Source: Prevotella sp. (GTDB lineage: Bacteria > Bacteroidota > Bacteroidia > Bacteroidales > Bacteroidaceae). From it: 64,000 bases of DNA. A model generated the notes under the pieces. The model was not told where the DNA came from, ran no database searches, and worked only from the letters and a program-made list of their open reading frames with translations. Made by a program: the position numbers and the translations under genes. This document shows positions 16,340-25,512 of the stretch, piece by piece (the first letter of the stretch is position 1; each line of letters starts with the position of its first letter). The stretch is taken from the NCBI GenBank assembly GCA_022769285.1, contig JALEKD010000008.1, positions 1-64,000 of the forward strand, written 5' to 3'.

Positions 16340-17851
16340 ATGAAGATTAATAATAAACTGTTTATCATGGTGGCCCTGCTGGCCATGGGCTCTGTGGCCC
16401 AGGCTGCCAAGACTATCACATCGTCGGCCATCAAGTTGGTGCCCGACGGCAAGACCGTGAACACCGCCGCCATCCAGCGCGCCATCGACGACCTGTCGCG
16501 CCGTGGCGGAGGTACCTTAGTGATACAGCCCGGCCGGTATGTCACCGGCACCATCGAGATGAAGTCTAACACCGAGCTCCACCTGGAGCAGGGCGCTACC
16601 CTCTTAGGTAGCCTGAACCCCCTGGACTATATCGACGTTACCCAGCAGGGTGCCGACCGCTCTGATCCTGCCAAGTTCAACTATCTCAGCCTGGCCCTCA
16701 TCGAGGCTTACCAGGCCACTAATATCAAGCTCACCGGCCAGGGCACCATCGACGCCCGCGGTTGTGAGGTGTCGTTAGCCATCGACAGTCTGCACAAGGC
16801 TGGCGTGCGTAAGGATCCCAACTACTTTGACCGCCTGAACCGTCCCCGTGAGGCCATGCGCCCCAATCTGTTCACCATCAACGGCTGCGACGGCATTGAG
16901 GTGTCTGGTCTCCGTCTGCGCAACGCTGCTTGCTGGGGCCTGGTTTTCTTCCGCTGTAAGAACCTCAAGATAGAGCAGGTTGACGTACACAACCGTGCTT
17001 ACTGGAACAACGACGGTATCGACATCGTAGACTGTCACCATGTTGTCATCCGCGACAGCCATGTCGACGCTGCCGATGACGGCATCTGCCTCAAGTCTGA
17101 CAAACTCGAAGATACCAACGACGATATCCAGGTATATAACTGCTCGGTAGAGAGCTCGGCCTCGGCCATCAAGTTTGGTACCAACTCGGCCGGTGGCTTC
17201 CAGAACATTACCATCCGCGACATCAAGGTGAGCAACACATTCCGCTCGGCCGTGGCCATCGAGGCCGTTGACGGAGCCATCGTGCGCAATGTACTCATCG
17301 AGAATATCCAGGCCCTCAACACGGGCAACCCCATCTTCATCCGTCTGGGACAGCGCCATGCTGACCGTCGGGCAGCCGTTATCGACGGCGTTACCATCCG
17401 TAACATGGTATGCGAGGTGCCTTTCGAGCGTCCCGATGTGGGCTACAAGCTACGTGGCCCCATCACCAATACCATGCGTAACCCCATGCCGTCGAGCATC
17501 GTAGGCATCCCCGGTACCAAAGTGCGCAACGTGACCATCGAGAACGTCACCCTCATCTATCCCGGTGGTGCCGACAAGGGCCTGCGCTACATCCCCATGT
17601 GGGAACTTGGCAAGATACCCGAGCAGATAGACCGCTATCCCGAGTTTGACATGTTTGGCGAGCTTCCTTGCTATGGCTTCTATGTTCGCCACGCCGACGG
17701 CATCACTTTCCGTAATGTCAACTTGCTTCTGCGTAACGATGACTTCCGCCCCGCTTTCGTCCTCGACGACGCCAGCAATGTTAAGTTTGATAATGTCACC
17801 TACCCCTTCGGCAAGAAGAACAACCAAATATACGACTCAGCTAAGCAATGA
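16340..17851 (+). CDS. Exported GH28 polygalacturonase-like glycoside hydrolase, tandem paralogue
   Basis: This 503-residue protein has a signal peptide (about 1-22, ending VAQAA). It then follows its upstream neighbour nearly block by block: GKTVNTAAIQRAIDDL, an RGGGTLVIQPGRYVTG cap, YWNNDGIDIVDC and DAADDGICLKSDK as the acidic catalytic motifs, and SSASAIKFGTNSAGGF. The two are similar in their cores and differ mostly in loops and the C-terminus, suggesting different positions of attack on one polymer. Its last codons overlap the start of the following GH3 gene by 4 bp (ATGA), implying translational coupling. Confidence 0.9.
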   Translation: MKINNKLFIMVALLAMGSVAQAAKTITSSAIKLVPDGKTVNTAAIQRAIDDLSRRGGGTLVIQPGRYVTGTIEMKSNTELHLEQGATLLGSLNPLDYIDVTQQGADRSDPAKFNYLSLALIEAYQATNIKLTGQGTIDARGCEVSLAIDSLHKAGVRKDPNYFDRLNRPREAMRPNLFTINGCDGIEVSGLRLRNAACWGLVFFRCKNLKIEQVDVHNRAYWNNDGIDIVDCHHVVIRDSHVDAADDGICLKSDKLEDTNDDIQVYNCSVESSASAIKFGTNSAGGFQNITIRDIKVSNTFRSAVAIEAVDGAIVRNVLIENIQALNTGNPIFIRLGQRHADRRAAVIDGVTIRNMVCEVPFERPDVGYKLRGPITNTMRNPMPSSIVGIPGTKVRNVTIENVTLIYPGGADKGLRYIPMWELGKIPEQIDRYPEFDMFGELPCYGFYVRHADGITFRNVNLLLRNDDFRPAFVLDDASNVKFDNVTYPFGKKNNQIYDSAKQ

Positions 17852-20139
17852 ACAGACTATCGTCAATAGCCCTTGGGGCCAGCACCTTGGTCCTGTCGCT
17901 CATGGTGTCCTCGTGTGGCCGTGCCCCCCAGCTCAGCGCCGACAATATCGACACGGTGCTGGGCCACATGACCCTGCGCGAGAAGATAGACATGGTGGTG
18001 GGAGCTGGTAACGAGACCTTCACCGGCTATGGCAATACCAAGAAGTTGGTGCCCGGCGCTGCCGGCACCACGGTGCCCATACCCCGGTTAGGCATCACCC
18101 CCACGGTACTTACCGATGGTCCTGCTGGCCTGCGCATCGACACCATGCGCGAGGGCCAGTCGCGCCGCTACTATCACACTGGTTTCCCCATTGGCACGGC
18201 CTTGGCCTCGTCGTGGAACACCCAGCTCATCCGCGAGGTGGGCTCGGCCATCGGCAACGAGGCTCACGAGTATGGACTCGACCTTATCTTCGGCCCTGGC
18301 ATGAACCTGCACCGCGACCCGTTGGGCGGCCGCAACTTTGAGTACTTCTCCGAGGATCCCCTCCTTACTGGTAAGATGGCTGCCGCTTATGTCAACGGTA
18401 TTCAGAGCCAGCATGTGGGTGCCACCCTCAAGCATTTCGCCGTTAATAACCAGGAGACCAACCGCAAGGATGTCGATGTGCGCATCGCGCAGCGTCCACT
18501 GCGCGAGCTCTACCTGCGCGGGTTCGAGATAGCAGTACGCGAGTCGCGCCCATGGTCGGTTATGAGCGCCTACAACATGATTAACGGGCAACAGTGTATG
18601 GAGAGCCGCGACCTGCTCACCACCATCTTGCGTGGCGACATGGGCTTCGACGGTTTTGTCGTGAGCGACTGGGCTGCCCCGGGCTGGCGCCAGTCGGGCC
18701 GAGAGATATGGGCAGGCAACGACCTGTTAGCTCCAGGCTCCGAGCAGCAGCGCCGCGAGATACGTAGCGCCATCAAGGACGGCTCGCTGTCGCAGGCAGC
18801 TCTCGACAGCTGTGTGCGGCGCATGCTGCAGTTTGTGGTGCGCTCGCCGCGGTTTGCCCACTATGCCTATAGCGAGAACCCCGATCTCAAGGCTCATGCT
18901 GCCAAGTCGCTCGAGGCTGCCGAGGAGGGCATCGTGCTGCTTGAGAACCGCGCCCAGACCCTGCCCCTCACCGCCCAGGTTAAGCGGGTGGGCATGTTCG
19001 GCATCTCGTCGTACAACTTCATATCCGTGGGCACTGGCTCGGGTAACGTCAAGACTCCCCATACCGTCAACCTGGTTGAGGGCTTCGACCATGTGGGCAT
19101 CCAGGCCAATCCCGACCTGTCGCGCCATTACCGTCAGATTATCAGCGACACCATCAAGAGTCGTGCTTACGACCCCTTAGGTTATGCGGCCATCCCCGAA
19201 GTGTCCATCGACTCTACCGTTATCAGCCAGAGTGCTCAGGCCGACGATGCCGCTATCATCACCATCGGCCGCAGTTGTGGCGAGGGCGCCGACCGCCTGG
19301 CCACTACCGAATTTAACCTGTCTGAGGTAGAGCATAGTCTGATAAGTCGTGTGGCCAAGGCTTTCCACGCTGTAGGCAAGCGTGTGGTGGTGGTGCTCAA
19401 TGTGTCGGGCGTGGTCGAGGTAGACTCCTGGCGTAATCTGGCCGATGCTGTGGTGCTCTCGTGGCTGCCTGGTCAGGAGGCCGGCGATGCCGTGTGCCGT
19501 GTGCTGGCCGGTCGCGTATGTCCGTCGGGCAAACTCACCATGACTTTCCCTGTGCGCTACGAGGACTGCAGTACTCATGACAACTTCCCCTATGACTACC
19601 ACGGCCCCAAAGCCATCGGTAACTATCCCAAGATACCCCGCAATCCGGCTATCAAGAACGTCCACTATGTAGACTACCTTGAGGGCATGTATGTGGGCTA
19701 TCGCTACTTTGACACCTTTAATCGCCCTGTGGCCTATCCTTTCGGTTATGGGCAGAGCTATACCCACTTTGACTATGCCGATGCCAGCTGCCGTATGCAG
19801 GATGATGGTAACTTCAAGCTGAAGGTTAAGATAACTAACAGTGGCCAGTATGCCGGCAAGGAAGTAGTACAGGTGTATGCCCCCGTGCCCTCGTTGCGCC
19901 ACCAGCTGATAGCTTTTGGCAAGACGCGGCTGCTCCAGCCAGGCGAGAGTCAGACACTGGAGGTGACCTTTGCGCTGCGCGACATGGCTTACTTCGATGA
20001 ACAGGAAAATGCTTGGGTGCTGGATGCCGGCGATTACCCCTTAGAGGTGGCCTCTAACGCACGCGACGTGCGCCAGACGGTACACGTACGGACATCGTCG
20101 CGTATGATATTGGGACGGGTGTCGACTGCACTCAGGTAG
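17848..20139 (+). CDS. GH3 glycoside hydrolase lipoprotein
   Basis: This 763-residue GH3 enzyme has a lipoprotein signal peptide with lipobox VSSC (Cys23), so it is probably tethered to the outer membrane or its inner face. The N-terminal barrel (about 35-330) carries LTDGPAGLR, KHFAVNNQETNR and the nucleophile Asp274 in GFDGFVVSDW. The C-terminal sandwich (about 355-590) and an FN3-like domain (about 660-745, with YPFGYGQSYTHFDYA before it) follow. The KHFAVNNQE motif is typical of the beta-glucosidase branch. It is coupled to the upstream GH28 by a 4-bp overlap and is the last gene of the operon, before a strong terminator. It probably trims oligosaccharides released by the two GH28 enzymes. 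Confidence 0.93.
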   Translation: MNRLSSIALGASTLVLSLMVSSCGRAPQLSADNIDTVLGHMTLREKIDMVVGAGNETFTGYGNTKKLVPGAAGTTVPIPRLGITPTVLTDGPAGLRIDTMREGQSRRYYHTGFPIGTALASSWNTQLIREVGSAIGNEAHEYGLDLIFGPGMNLHRDPLGGRNFEYFSEDPLLTGKMAAAYVNGIQSQHVGATLKHFAVNNQETNRKDVDVRIAQRPLRELYLRGFEIAVRESRPWSVMSAYNMINGQQCMESRDLLTTILRGDMGFDGFVVSDWAAPGWRQSGREIWAGNDLLAPGSEQQRREIRSAIKDGSLSQAALDSCVRRMLQFVVRSPRFAHYAYSENPDLKAHAAKSLEAAEEGIVLLENRAQTLPLTAQVKRVGMFGISSYNFISVGTGSGNVKTPHTVNLVEGFDHVGIQANPDLSRHYRQIISDTIKSRAYDPLGYAAIPEVSIDSTVISQSAQADDAAIITIGRSCGEGADRLATTEFNLSEVEHSLISRVAKAFHAVGKRVVVVLNVSGVVEVDSWRNLADAVVLSWLPGQEAGDAVCRVLAGRVCPSGKLTMTFPVRYEDCSTHDNFPYDYHGPKAIGNYPKIPRNPAIKNVHYVDYLEGMYVGYRYFDTFNRPVAYPFGYGQSYTHFDYADASCRMQDDGNFKLKVKITNSGQYAGKEVVQVYAPVPSLRHQLIAFGKTRLLQPGESQTLEVTFALRDMAYFDEQENAWVLDAGDYPLEVASNARDVRQTVHVRTSSRMILGRVSTALR

Positions 20140-20190
20140 CGACGGTCGCGGTGTGTGCCGAGTAGGTCCTGTCCTACTTCCTGACCTCTA

Positions 20191-20244
20191 TAACAAGAGC
20201 GGGGAGACAAAACTATCTGTGGTCTTGTCTCCCCGCTCTTGTTA
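20191..20244. terminator. Perfect 20-bp bidirectional terminator hairpin
   Basis: The arms at 20191-20210 and 20225-20244 are perfect inverted copies (TAACAAGAGCGGGGAGACAA on the left) around a 14-nt loop. The hairpin sits between the convergent GH3 and CDF genes and can end both transcripts. Confidence 0.9.
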
Positions 20245-20262
20245 GTATGGTATGTGTATGGG

Positions 20263-21201
20263 CTACGGCTGCTGATACACTCCGTGTGTTTTGAGTGGCT
20301 CGGCGTGCAGACTGATATACGTGTGCTGGCCGAAACGCAGGCGCAGCCGTTGCTCTATATTGGAGGCATGCTGATGAGCATCGTAGAGCGTAATGTTGCC
20401 CGGCATACGCAAGTGCATCTCAATAGACATCTGGCTGCCTATGCGGCGGGTGCGCAGGTGATGTATGCCGCTCACCGAGGGTTCACTCTCGGCGATGGTT
20501 GTTATCTCCTGCTCTATATTGGCCGGCAGGCTCTTCTCCAACAGTTCGTCGGTGGCCACCGTGATGAGCTTGTATGCTGTACGTATGATAAACAGGCTTA
20601 CCACCACGGCTGCTATGGGGTCAAGTACGGCCCAGCGGTTGCCTAAGATGATGGCACCGCCAATGCCCACGGCTGTGCCTATACTGGAGAAAGCATCGGA
20701 GCGGTGGTGCCAGGCATTGGCCGTCACCGCGGGCGAGTTGTAGCGTCGGCCAGCCCTGGCCGTAAACTGGTAGGCCCACTCCTTGAGGGCTATACTTGCC
20801 AAGGCGGCCACCAAGGCTATCCACCCAGGCTGATCCAATACCTCGCCATGTATAGTGTGTACTATCTTCTCCGTGCCGTCGTAGAACAGCATGGCCCCGA
20901 CAAAGAGCAGGGCTATGCCGATAAGCGCTGTGGCCAGCGTCTCGTACTTTCCGTGTCCGTAGTTGTGGTCGCGGTCCTCTGGCTTATTACTCAGGTGTAC
21001 GAAGAGGATGACCACCACATCGGTCAGGAAGTCTGACAGCGAGTGTACGGCGTCGGCTATCATGGCGGCCGAACCGCCCACGATACCGGCGACAAACTTG
21101 AATACCAGCAGTACCACATTAATGACACTGCCCTTGAGCGTTATGCGGTTAATGGCCCGCTTGCGCTGTGCATCAGTAACTGTGTTAATGTCTTTATCCA
21201 T
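20263..21201 (-). CDS. Cation diffusion facilitator family metal exporter
   Basis: This is a proton-driven exporter of divalent metal ions (Zn, Fe, Mn or Cd) in the inner membrane. The 312-residue protein has six predicted membrane helices in the first 215 residues. The metal-site motifs DAVHSLSDFLTD in helix 2 and AWHHRSDAFSSIG in helix 5 are both present, as in the FieF/YiiP branch. A DHNYGHGKYETLATA loop follows helix 2. The last 95 residues form the cytoplasmic ferredoxin-like dimerisation domain, with HHLRTRRIGSQMSIEMHLRMP and further His residues. The gene stands alone, with its own promoter and the shared terminator. The ion cannot be chosen firmly from sequence; the HxxxD pattern in helix 5 fits Zn or Fe. 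Confidence 0.92.
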   Translation of the reverse strand: MDKDINTVTDAQRKRAINRITLKGSVINVVLLVFKFVAGIVGGSAAMIADAVHSLSDFLTDVVVILFVHLSNKPEDRDHNYGHGKYETLATALIGIALLFVGAMLFYDGTEKIVHTIHGEVLDQPGWIALVAALASIALKEWAYQFTARAGRRYNSPAVTANAWHHRSDAFSSIGTAVGIGGAIILGNRWAVLDPIAAVVVSLFIIRTAYKLITVATDELLEKSLPANIEQEITTIAESEPSVSGIHHLRTRRIGSQMSIEMHLRMPGNITLYDAHQHASNIEQRLRLRFGQHTYISLHAEPLKTHGVYQQP

Positions 21202-21253
21202 CGTTGTATCTATGCAAAACGCCTACGGCTATCCAGGGCTCGTAGGTAAGGTG

Positions 21254-21261
21254 CAAAGATA
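21254..21261 (-). promoter_or_regulatory. -7 box upstream of the CDF gene
   Basis: On the minus strand TATCTTTG matches the -7 consensus, 52 bp before the start codon. No clear -33 element is seen. Confidence 0.5.
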
Positions 21262-21292
21262 CACTTTTTCTACATACGTGTAGGTTTTTTGG

Positions 21293-22864
21293 CTAATTAT
21301 TTTTTGTCACCGTCATGGGGGCAGCCTGCTGCCTGCGCAGAAAGTGTTTGGCCCTGCGTCCCAAGTAGTTCCAGGCGGGCATCTTCTTCAGCGTACTGCG
21401 TACAGGCTGTATGTCCCACAGCAGGAAGATGATGAGTACGGCCACGCCCACCACACAGGTAAAGCCATAGAGCTGCCGTATGCTTATCACCATCAGTCCG
21501 GGTATGTCATAGGGTAATCCGCGTACCATATTGTCGGCTATCTGATGGCGCAGAGCCAGACTGTACAGACCAGAGCACATGGTGCCCACCGTGCCGTTGC
21601 GCACCAGGCCCGCCATGGTAAGTCCCATGAAGAAATGTTCGAACGGCATGAGTTCCTCCAGGTAAATGGTGAGCGTGGTAAAGAAGATGGCGTTGCCAAA
21701 CTGGCGCAGGAAGACGGGCAAGTACAGCGCCTCGATGTTCAGGGTGGGATCTATCAGCATATACATCATAACTGGATAGGCCACCATGGCCGCCACACCC
21801 ACGGTGAGCAGCCGGGTGTATTTCTGGTGTAGTACATTGACCCACAACAGGCAGAACAGGCACCCCGCGATGGCAGCCACCCACTCTATCAGGTTGAATA
21901 CGTTGGTGGTGAGCCCTCCCCAGTGCAGCACGCTGCTGGTAAAGGCTGTCTGCAGTACCTTGGGCGTGCTGCCCATCCACTCGACAAAGGTAAATAGGAT
22001 GAGCAGGGGTACCAGGCGCCTGTAGCGCCAGGCCGCAGGGGCTATGTAGGGATGGCGGATGTGCAGCATGCGCCCTATGCACAGCCACAGGGTTACCACG
22101 ACCATGAGCAGGCAGCCCTGCATGACCCGGCTGTCCATCCAGGTGTAGAACTCGCCGTAATTGAAGAAGAATATCACCTCTATCATTACCAGCGACCACA
22201 GGATGCAGCCCAGCCAGTCTAAGCTGACAAAGGGCAGCGGCTTCATAAACCTGAAGTTGTGGGTGGTGAGCATCAGGAAGAGGGCCACTACCATCATGGC
22301 TCCCGCCATGAGATAGTTCATGCAGCGCCAGTCCTGGTATATGTACACCAAGTGCTCAGTTACCCATGGGCAGAGGGACATGTTGCCTAACACCACGCAG
22401 TATAGCAACGGGAAGAAGATGGTGAAGTCGCGCTTGGGTGTCATCCACAGCTGGATGGTGGACATACACTCAAAGGTGCCGCACAATTTGAAGAAGCCGG
22501 CCACATAGGCTATAATACACATAGCCACTACCGACTGGGTGTGTACGATGGCCACATTGCACACGCCCACTACAAGGGCAGCGGTAATGAGCAGCTGGCG
22601 GTTGGTAAACCTGAACTTGAGGCGGAAGAGAAAGGGAAACGGCATGTTGACTCCCACCACATTGCACATCACTATCATCAGTACATCCTCGCGCATCAGG
22701 CTCTGGCTGCCCATCACCTGGGGCATGGCACCGCCATATATGCCTGCCGAGAACTGGAACAGAAAGGCTATGACGAGATACAGCCACGGCTGGAGCCGCC
22801 GCGGGATGTGCCCATTGAACGAGGGCACGCGGAATGGCCCTTGGAGTATAGGAGGTCCTGGCAT
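21293..22864 (-). CDS. MFS efflux transporter, EmrB/DHA2-like
   Basis: This 523-residue inner-membrane protein has about 14 hydrophobic segments, the number of the DHA2 drug:proton antiporters. It is preceded by a fusion protein (HlyD type) and a TolC-type channel in one operon, the normal setting of an EmrAB-TolC tripartite pump. The classical MFS motif A (GxLaDrxGrr) is not recognisable after helix 2; the corresponding stretch reads FRLKFRFTNRQ. The sequence is rich in Met, Trp and Phe. The transported compound is unknown; bile salts, fatty acids or antimicrobials are typical for the family. The gene is 29 bp downstream of the fusion-protein gene and is the last of the operon. Confidence 0.85.
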   Translation of the reverse strand: MPGPPILQGPFRVPSFNGHIPRRLQPWLYLVIAFLFQFSAGIYGGAMPQVMGSQSLMREDVLMIVMCNVVGVNMPFPFLFRLKFRFTNRQLLITAALVVGVCNVAIVHTQSVVAMCIIAYVAGFFKLCGTFECMSTIQLWMTPKRDFTIFFPLLYCVVLGNMSLCPWVTEHLVYIYQDWRCMNYLMAGAMMVVALFLMLTTHNFRFMKPLPFVSLDWLGCILWSLVMIEVIFFFNYGEFYTWMDSRVMQGCLLMVVVTLWLCIGRMLHIRHPYIAPAAWRYRRLVPLLILFTFVEWMGSTPKVLQTAFTSSVLHWGGLTTNVFNLIEWVAAIAGCLFCLLWVNVLHQKYTRLLTVGVAAMVAYPVMMYMLIDPTLNIEALYLPVFLRQFGNAIFFTTLTIYLEELMPFEHFFMGLTMAGLVRNGTVGTMCSGLYSLALRHQIADNMVRGLPYDIPGLMVISIRQLYGFTCVVGVAVLIIFLLWDIQPVRSTLKKMPAWNYLGRRAKHFLRRQQAAPMTVTKNN

Positions 22865-22893
22865 CTGTGAGTAATTAGCTAATGGTTAATAAT

Positions 22894-23937
22894 TTATTGG
22901 TCGGCATATTCTACCTCGGTCTCTACATTGAGTCCGGCCCTGAGTAACGCCACCTGCTTACGGTCGTTGTCGGCTGTCAGGCGGATACGCACGGGCACCC
23001 GCTGTTCCACCTTAACAAAGTTGCCCGTGGCATTGTCTACCGGTATCATGGAGTAGGCCGACCCTGCAGCCCCCGATATGGCTTCAACACGCCCCTTGAT
23101 GGTTACGTTGGGTAGTGCGTCGGCCTGGAAGGTTACAGCGCAGCCCGTCTGGATGTGCTTCATCTGGCTCTCGCGGTAGTTGGCCATTACCCATACGTCA
23201 TGGGCATCCACAATGCGGGCCAGCATCTGTCCGGGCTGTACCAGCTGTCCCACATGGATGTCCTTGCGGCTCATAATGCCATCGCAGGTAGTCGTGATGA
23301 CGGTGTACGACAGGTTAAGTCGGGCCAGGCGCAACTGTGCCTCGGCCACGCTCTCGCCGGCACGGGCTCCGCCTAACTCGTGGGTCTGCACCCCACGTAC
23401 CGAGGCAGCTGCCTGTTGCCGTCCCTTGGCCTGCTCATAGCGGGCGCGGGCCGCCAGATAGCGGGTGTGGGCGTTGTCGTACTGCTGGCGTGTCACGGCA
23501 TCCTTGGCCAATAGCGCTGTGTAGCGGGCCAGGTCAGCCTGGGCGTTGAGCATGTCCACCCGTGCCTCGTTGATACCGGCCGAGGCCGTGGCCACATTGC
23601 CCTGGGTGGTGCCCATGCTGGCCGATACGGCTGAAGACCCCGACTGGCGTCCGCGCAGGGCTGCCTGGGCTTGGGCCAGTTGCAGGCGGTACTCTGAATC
23701 ATCGATAATGACCAGCGTGTCGCCACGGTGTACATACTGGAAGTCGCTGAAGTGTATCTCGCGGATAAATCCCTGTACGCGGGTGTTGACGGGGGTAATG
23801 TGGCGCATCACCTGGGCATCGTCGGTGTACTCGTTGCGTCCCCAGTGGAAGAAGTTGGAGAAAGCCCAGGCGGCCGCGCCGGCCACAATGATGATAACTA
23901 TTATGTTGTAGAGTCGCTTAATGATTTTCTTGTTCAT
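22894..23937 (-). CDS. HlyD/EmrA family membrane fusion protein
   Basis: This periplasmic adaptor links an inner-membrane transporter to an outer-membrane channel. The 347-residue protein has one N-terminal membrane helix (about 9-27, YNIIVIIIVAGAAAWAF), a first half-lipoyl segment (about 45-80, TPVNTRVQGFIREIHF), a helical hairpin (about 85-200, rich in Ala, Gln and Arg), a second lipoyl half with GIMSRKDIHVGQLVQPGQ, and a beta-barrel end. Length and order match EmrA. It lies between a TolC-type gene (38 bp upstream) and an MFS transporter gene (29 bp downstream). Confidence 0.92.
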   Translation of the reverse strand: MNKKIIKRLYNIIVIIIVAGAAAWAFSNFFHWGRNEYTDDAQVMRHITPVNTRVQGFIREIHFSDFQYVHRGDTLVIIDDSEYRLQLAQAQAALRGRQSGSSAVSASMGTTQGNVATASAGINEARVDMLNAQADLARYTALLAKDAVTRQQYDNAHTRYLAARARYEQAKGRQQAAASVRGVQTHELGGARAGESVAEAQLRLARLNLSYTVITTTCDGIMSRKDIHVGQLVQPGQMLARIVDAHDVWVMANYRESQMKHIQTGCAVTFQADALPNVTIKGRVEAISGAAGSAYSMIPVDNATGNFVKVEQRVPVRIRLTADNDRKQVALLRAGLNVETEVEYADQ

Positions 23938-23975
23938 ACTATAATGTGTTAAGGGTATCTATGGTGTGTATGGGG

Positions 23976-25307
23976 TTAAATGATGCCGGCGATGAAGCGC
24001 ATGCGGTAGTAGGCATATACGATGCCGATGCGCGCATCGACCTCCTGTAGCTCGGCGTTGAGGCGCAGGTTGGCGGCATCTATCATGTCGGTTACCAGAA
24101 CCATCTGCCCTAAGTAGCGGGCGTTGATGACCTCGTAGTTCTGACGGGCCAGTTCTACGCTCTTGCGCTGCGTGGCCAGCTCCGTGTAGGTCTGTAGGTA
24201 CAGGGTGTAAGCCTGGTTAGTCCGGTTGTTGAGCTGCTCGGCAGCCACGGCCATGTCCTGCTGGGCGTGCAGGGTGGCCAGTTGTGTCTGGGTGATGTGG
24301 TGGTTGGTCTTGAACAGCGCGCTGAGGCTATACTTGACACCCACGCCTACATACCATATATTCAGATTTTTGTTGATGGGCGGCAGCTCAAAGGTGATAG
24401 GCCCATTGAACTGGTTGGCGGCCACTACGGCCACCTTGGGCAGTCGGGCGGCGCGGGCCAGCTTCTCGTTCTGCTGGGCCATGCTCACCCTTATCTGCTG
24501 TTGCTCCATGATGGGTGCCGTGTTCGTGGCTACCTGTTGCCAGTAAACCTCGCCCTGCTTGGGGCATACCTCGGCAGCCACCGTAGTATCTGGGTACAGC
24601 TGGGTGGTGCCGGGCAGCGATAGGGTGTTGCACAACTGGTGGTTGAGGATGGCCCGCGTGTTGCGTAGCTGTGTCAGGCCCAGTTGTAGTTGCTCCATCT
24701 GCATCTCGTATCGCGTGATATCATTCTTCAGCGCCATGCCCTGCTGTTGCCGCAGCCTTATCTCGTCTAACAGACGTCGGGTCAGGGCGATGTTCTGTTC
24801 ATAGACCCTGATGCGGTTGTCAGTCTTGTATAGGTCCAGATACTGGCCCAGGGCCTCGAAGCGTGCTTGCTGTCTTACCTGGCGTACATTAGTTTCGGCC
24901 TGACGCTGTCCTAATTGGGCCAGGTTGACCCCAGCTGTGAGGGCACCGCCCGAGTAGATGACTTGCTGCGCTTCCAGGGCGAAGCTGTTACCAAAGTGGG
25001 GCGAGTGGAGGCCGTGGATGTCGCCAAAGTGGCGGTCGCTGAGCAGAGCGTTGCCTAAATAGCTGACCGACAGGTCGGCACTGATGTCGGGCAACCGTTG
25101 GGAGCGGGCATGGGCGATGTCCTGTTGGGCCATGTCGGTAGATGTCTTGGCCGTGCGGATGCTGCGGCTGCCTGCCTCTACCTGCTCGAACAACTGAGCT
25201 ATGGTCAGGGTGGTGCCAGCTGTGGGAGCGGGTGGGGTGGTCTGCGCGGGGGCTGTGCCCGTACACGCGATAAGGGCAAGTGTGATTAAAAGAGAATGTT
25301 GTGTCAC
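23976..25307 (-). CDS. TolC family outer-membrane efflux protein
   Basis: This is the outer-membrane channel of the tripartite pump. The 443-residue protein has a signal peptide (about 1-22, ending TAPAQ). It carries two repeats of long coiled helices separated by short beta strands, the OEP layout, at about 30-225 and 245-435. Repeat features include QAEQ-type heptads, IRVYEQNIALTRRLLDEIRLRQQ near residue 170 and LGQMVLVTDMIDAANLRLNAE near 400. It is the first gene of the tolC-emrA-emrB operon and is divergent from an AraC-type regulator gene. Confidence 0.92.
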   Translation of the reverse strand: MTQHSLLITLALIACTGTAPAQTTPPAPTAGTTLTIAQLFEQVEAGSRSIRTAKTSTDMAQQDIAHARSQRLPDISADLSVSYLGNALLSDRHFGDIHGLHSPHFGNSFALEAQQVIYSGGALTAGVNLAQLGQRQAETNVRQVRQQARFEALGQYLDLYKTDNRIRVYEQNIALTRRLLDEIRLRQQQGMALKNDITRYEMQMEQLQLGLTQLRNTRAILNHQLCNTLSLPGTTQLYPDTTVAAEVCPKQGEVYWQQVATNTAPIMEQQQIRVSMAQQNEKLARAARLPKVAVVAANQFNGPITFELPPINKNLNIWYVGVGVKYSLSALFKTNHHITQTQLATLHAQQDMAVAAEQLNNRTNQAYTLYLQTYTELATQRKSVELARQNYEVINARYLGQMVLVTDMIDAANLRLNAELQEVDARIGIVYAYYRMRFIAGII

Positions 25308-25336
25308 TTGAAAAAACTTATTGATTTTGTCGGGTG

Positions 25337-25344
25337 CAAAGGTA
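25337..25344 (-). promoter_or_regulatory. -7 box of the efflux operon
   Basis: On the minus strand TACCTTTG lies 29 nt before the start codon of the TolC-type gene. No good -33 element is seen, which is compatible with a promoter that needs an activator such as the adjacent AraC-type protein. Confidence 0.55.
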
Positions 25345-25423
25345 GTGCTTTCTGCTGGGTGGGCGGGTACTGTTTTTTCTATGGTTACGGACTTTTAGGG
25401 AAGAATAGTTCACTAATGTGAGC

Positions 25424-25431
25424 TATTTTTG
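25424..25431 (+). promoter_or_regulatory. -7 box of the AraC-type regulator gene
   Basis: TATTTTTG at 25424-25431 matches the -7 consensus; a second, weaker candidate (GATATTTG) ends at 25440. The 205-bp divergent region between this gene and the efflux operon is where an operator would be expected. I did not find a convincing repeated operator there. Confidence 0.45.
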
Positions 25432-25512
25432 CGATATTTGTACCTAAAAAGGAAGTTATGGCGGCGCTCGGAGCCATGAACCGCTCCACCGCGACGACAC
25501 CTTATTATATAT

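Noticed and set aside
7772..20139. Polysaccharide utilisation locus in the strict sense
   Set aside because: No SusC/SusD-like pair, which defines such loci, is present in the window.
21293..22864. MFS protein as a sugar importer for the glycosidase cluster
   Set aside because: It has about 14 helices and is in an operon with HlyD- and TolC-type genes, so an efflux pump fits better.
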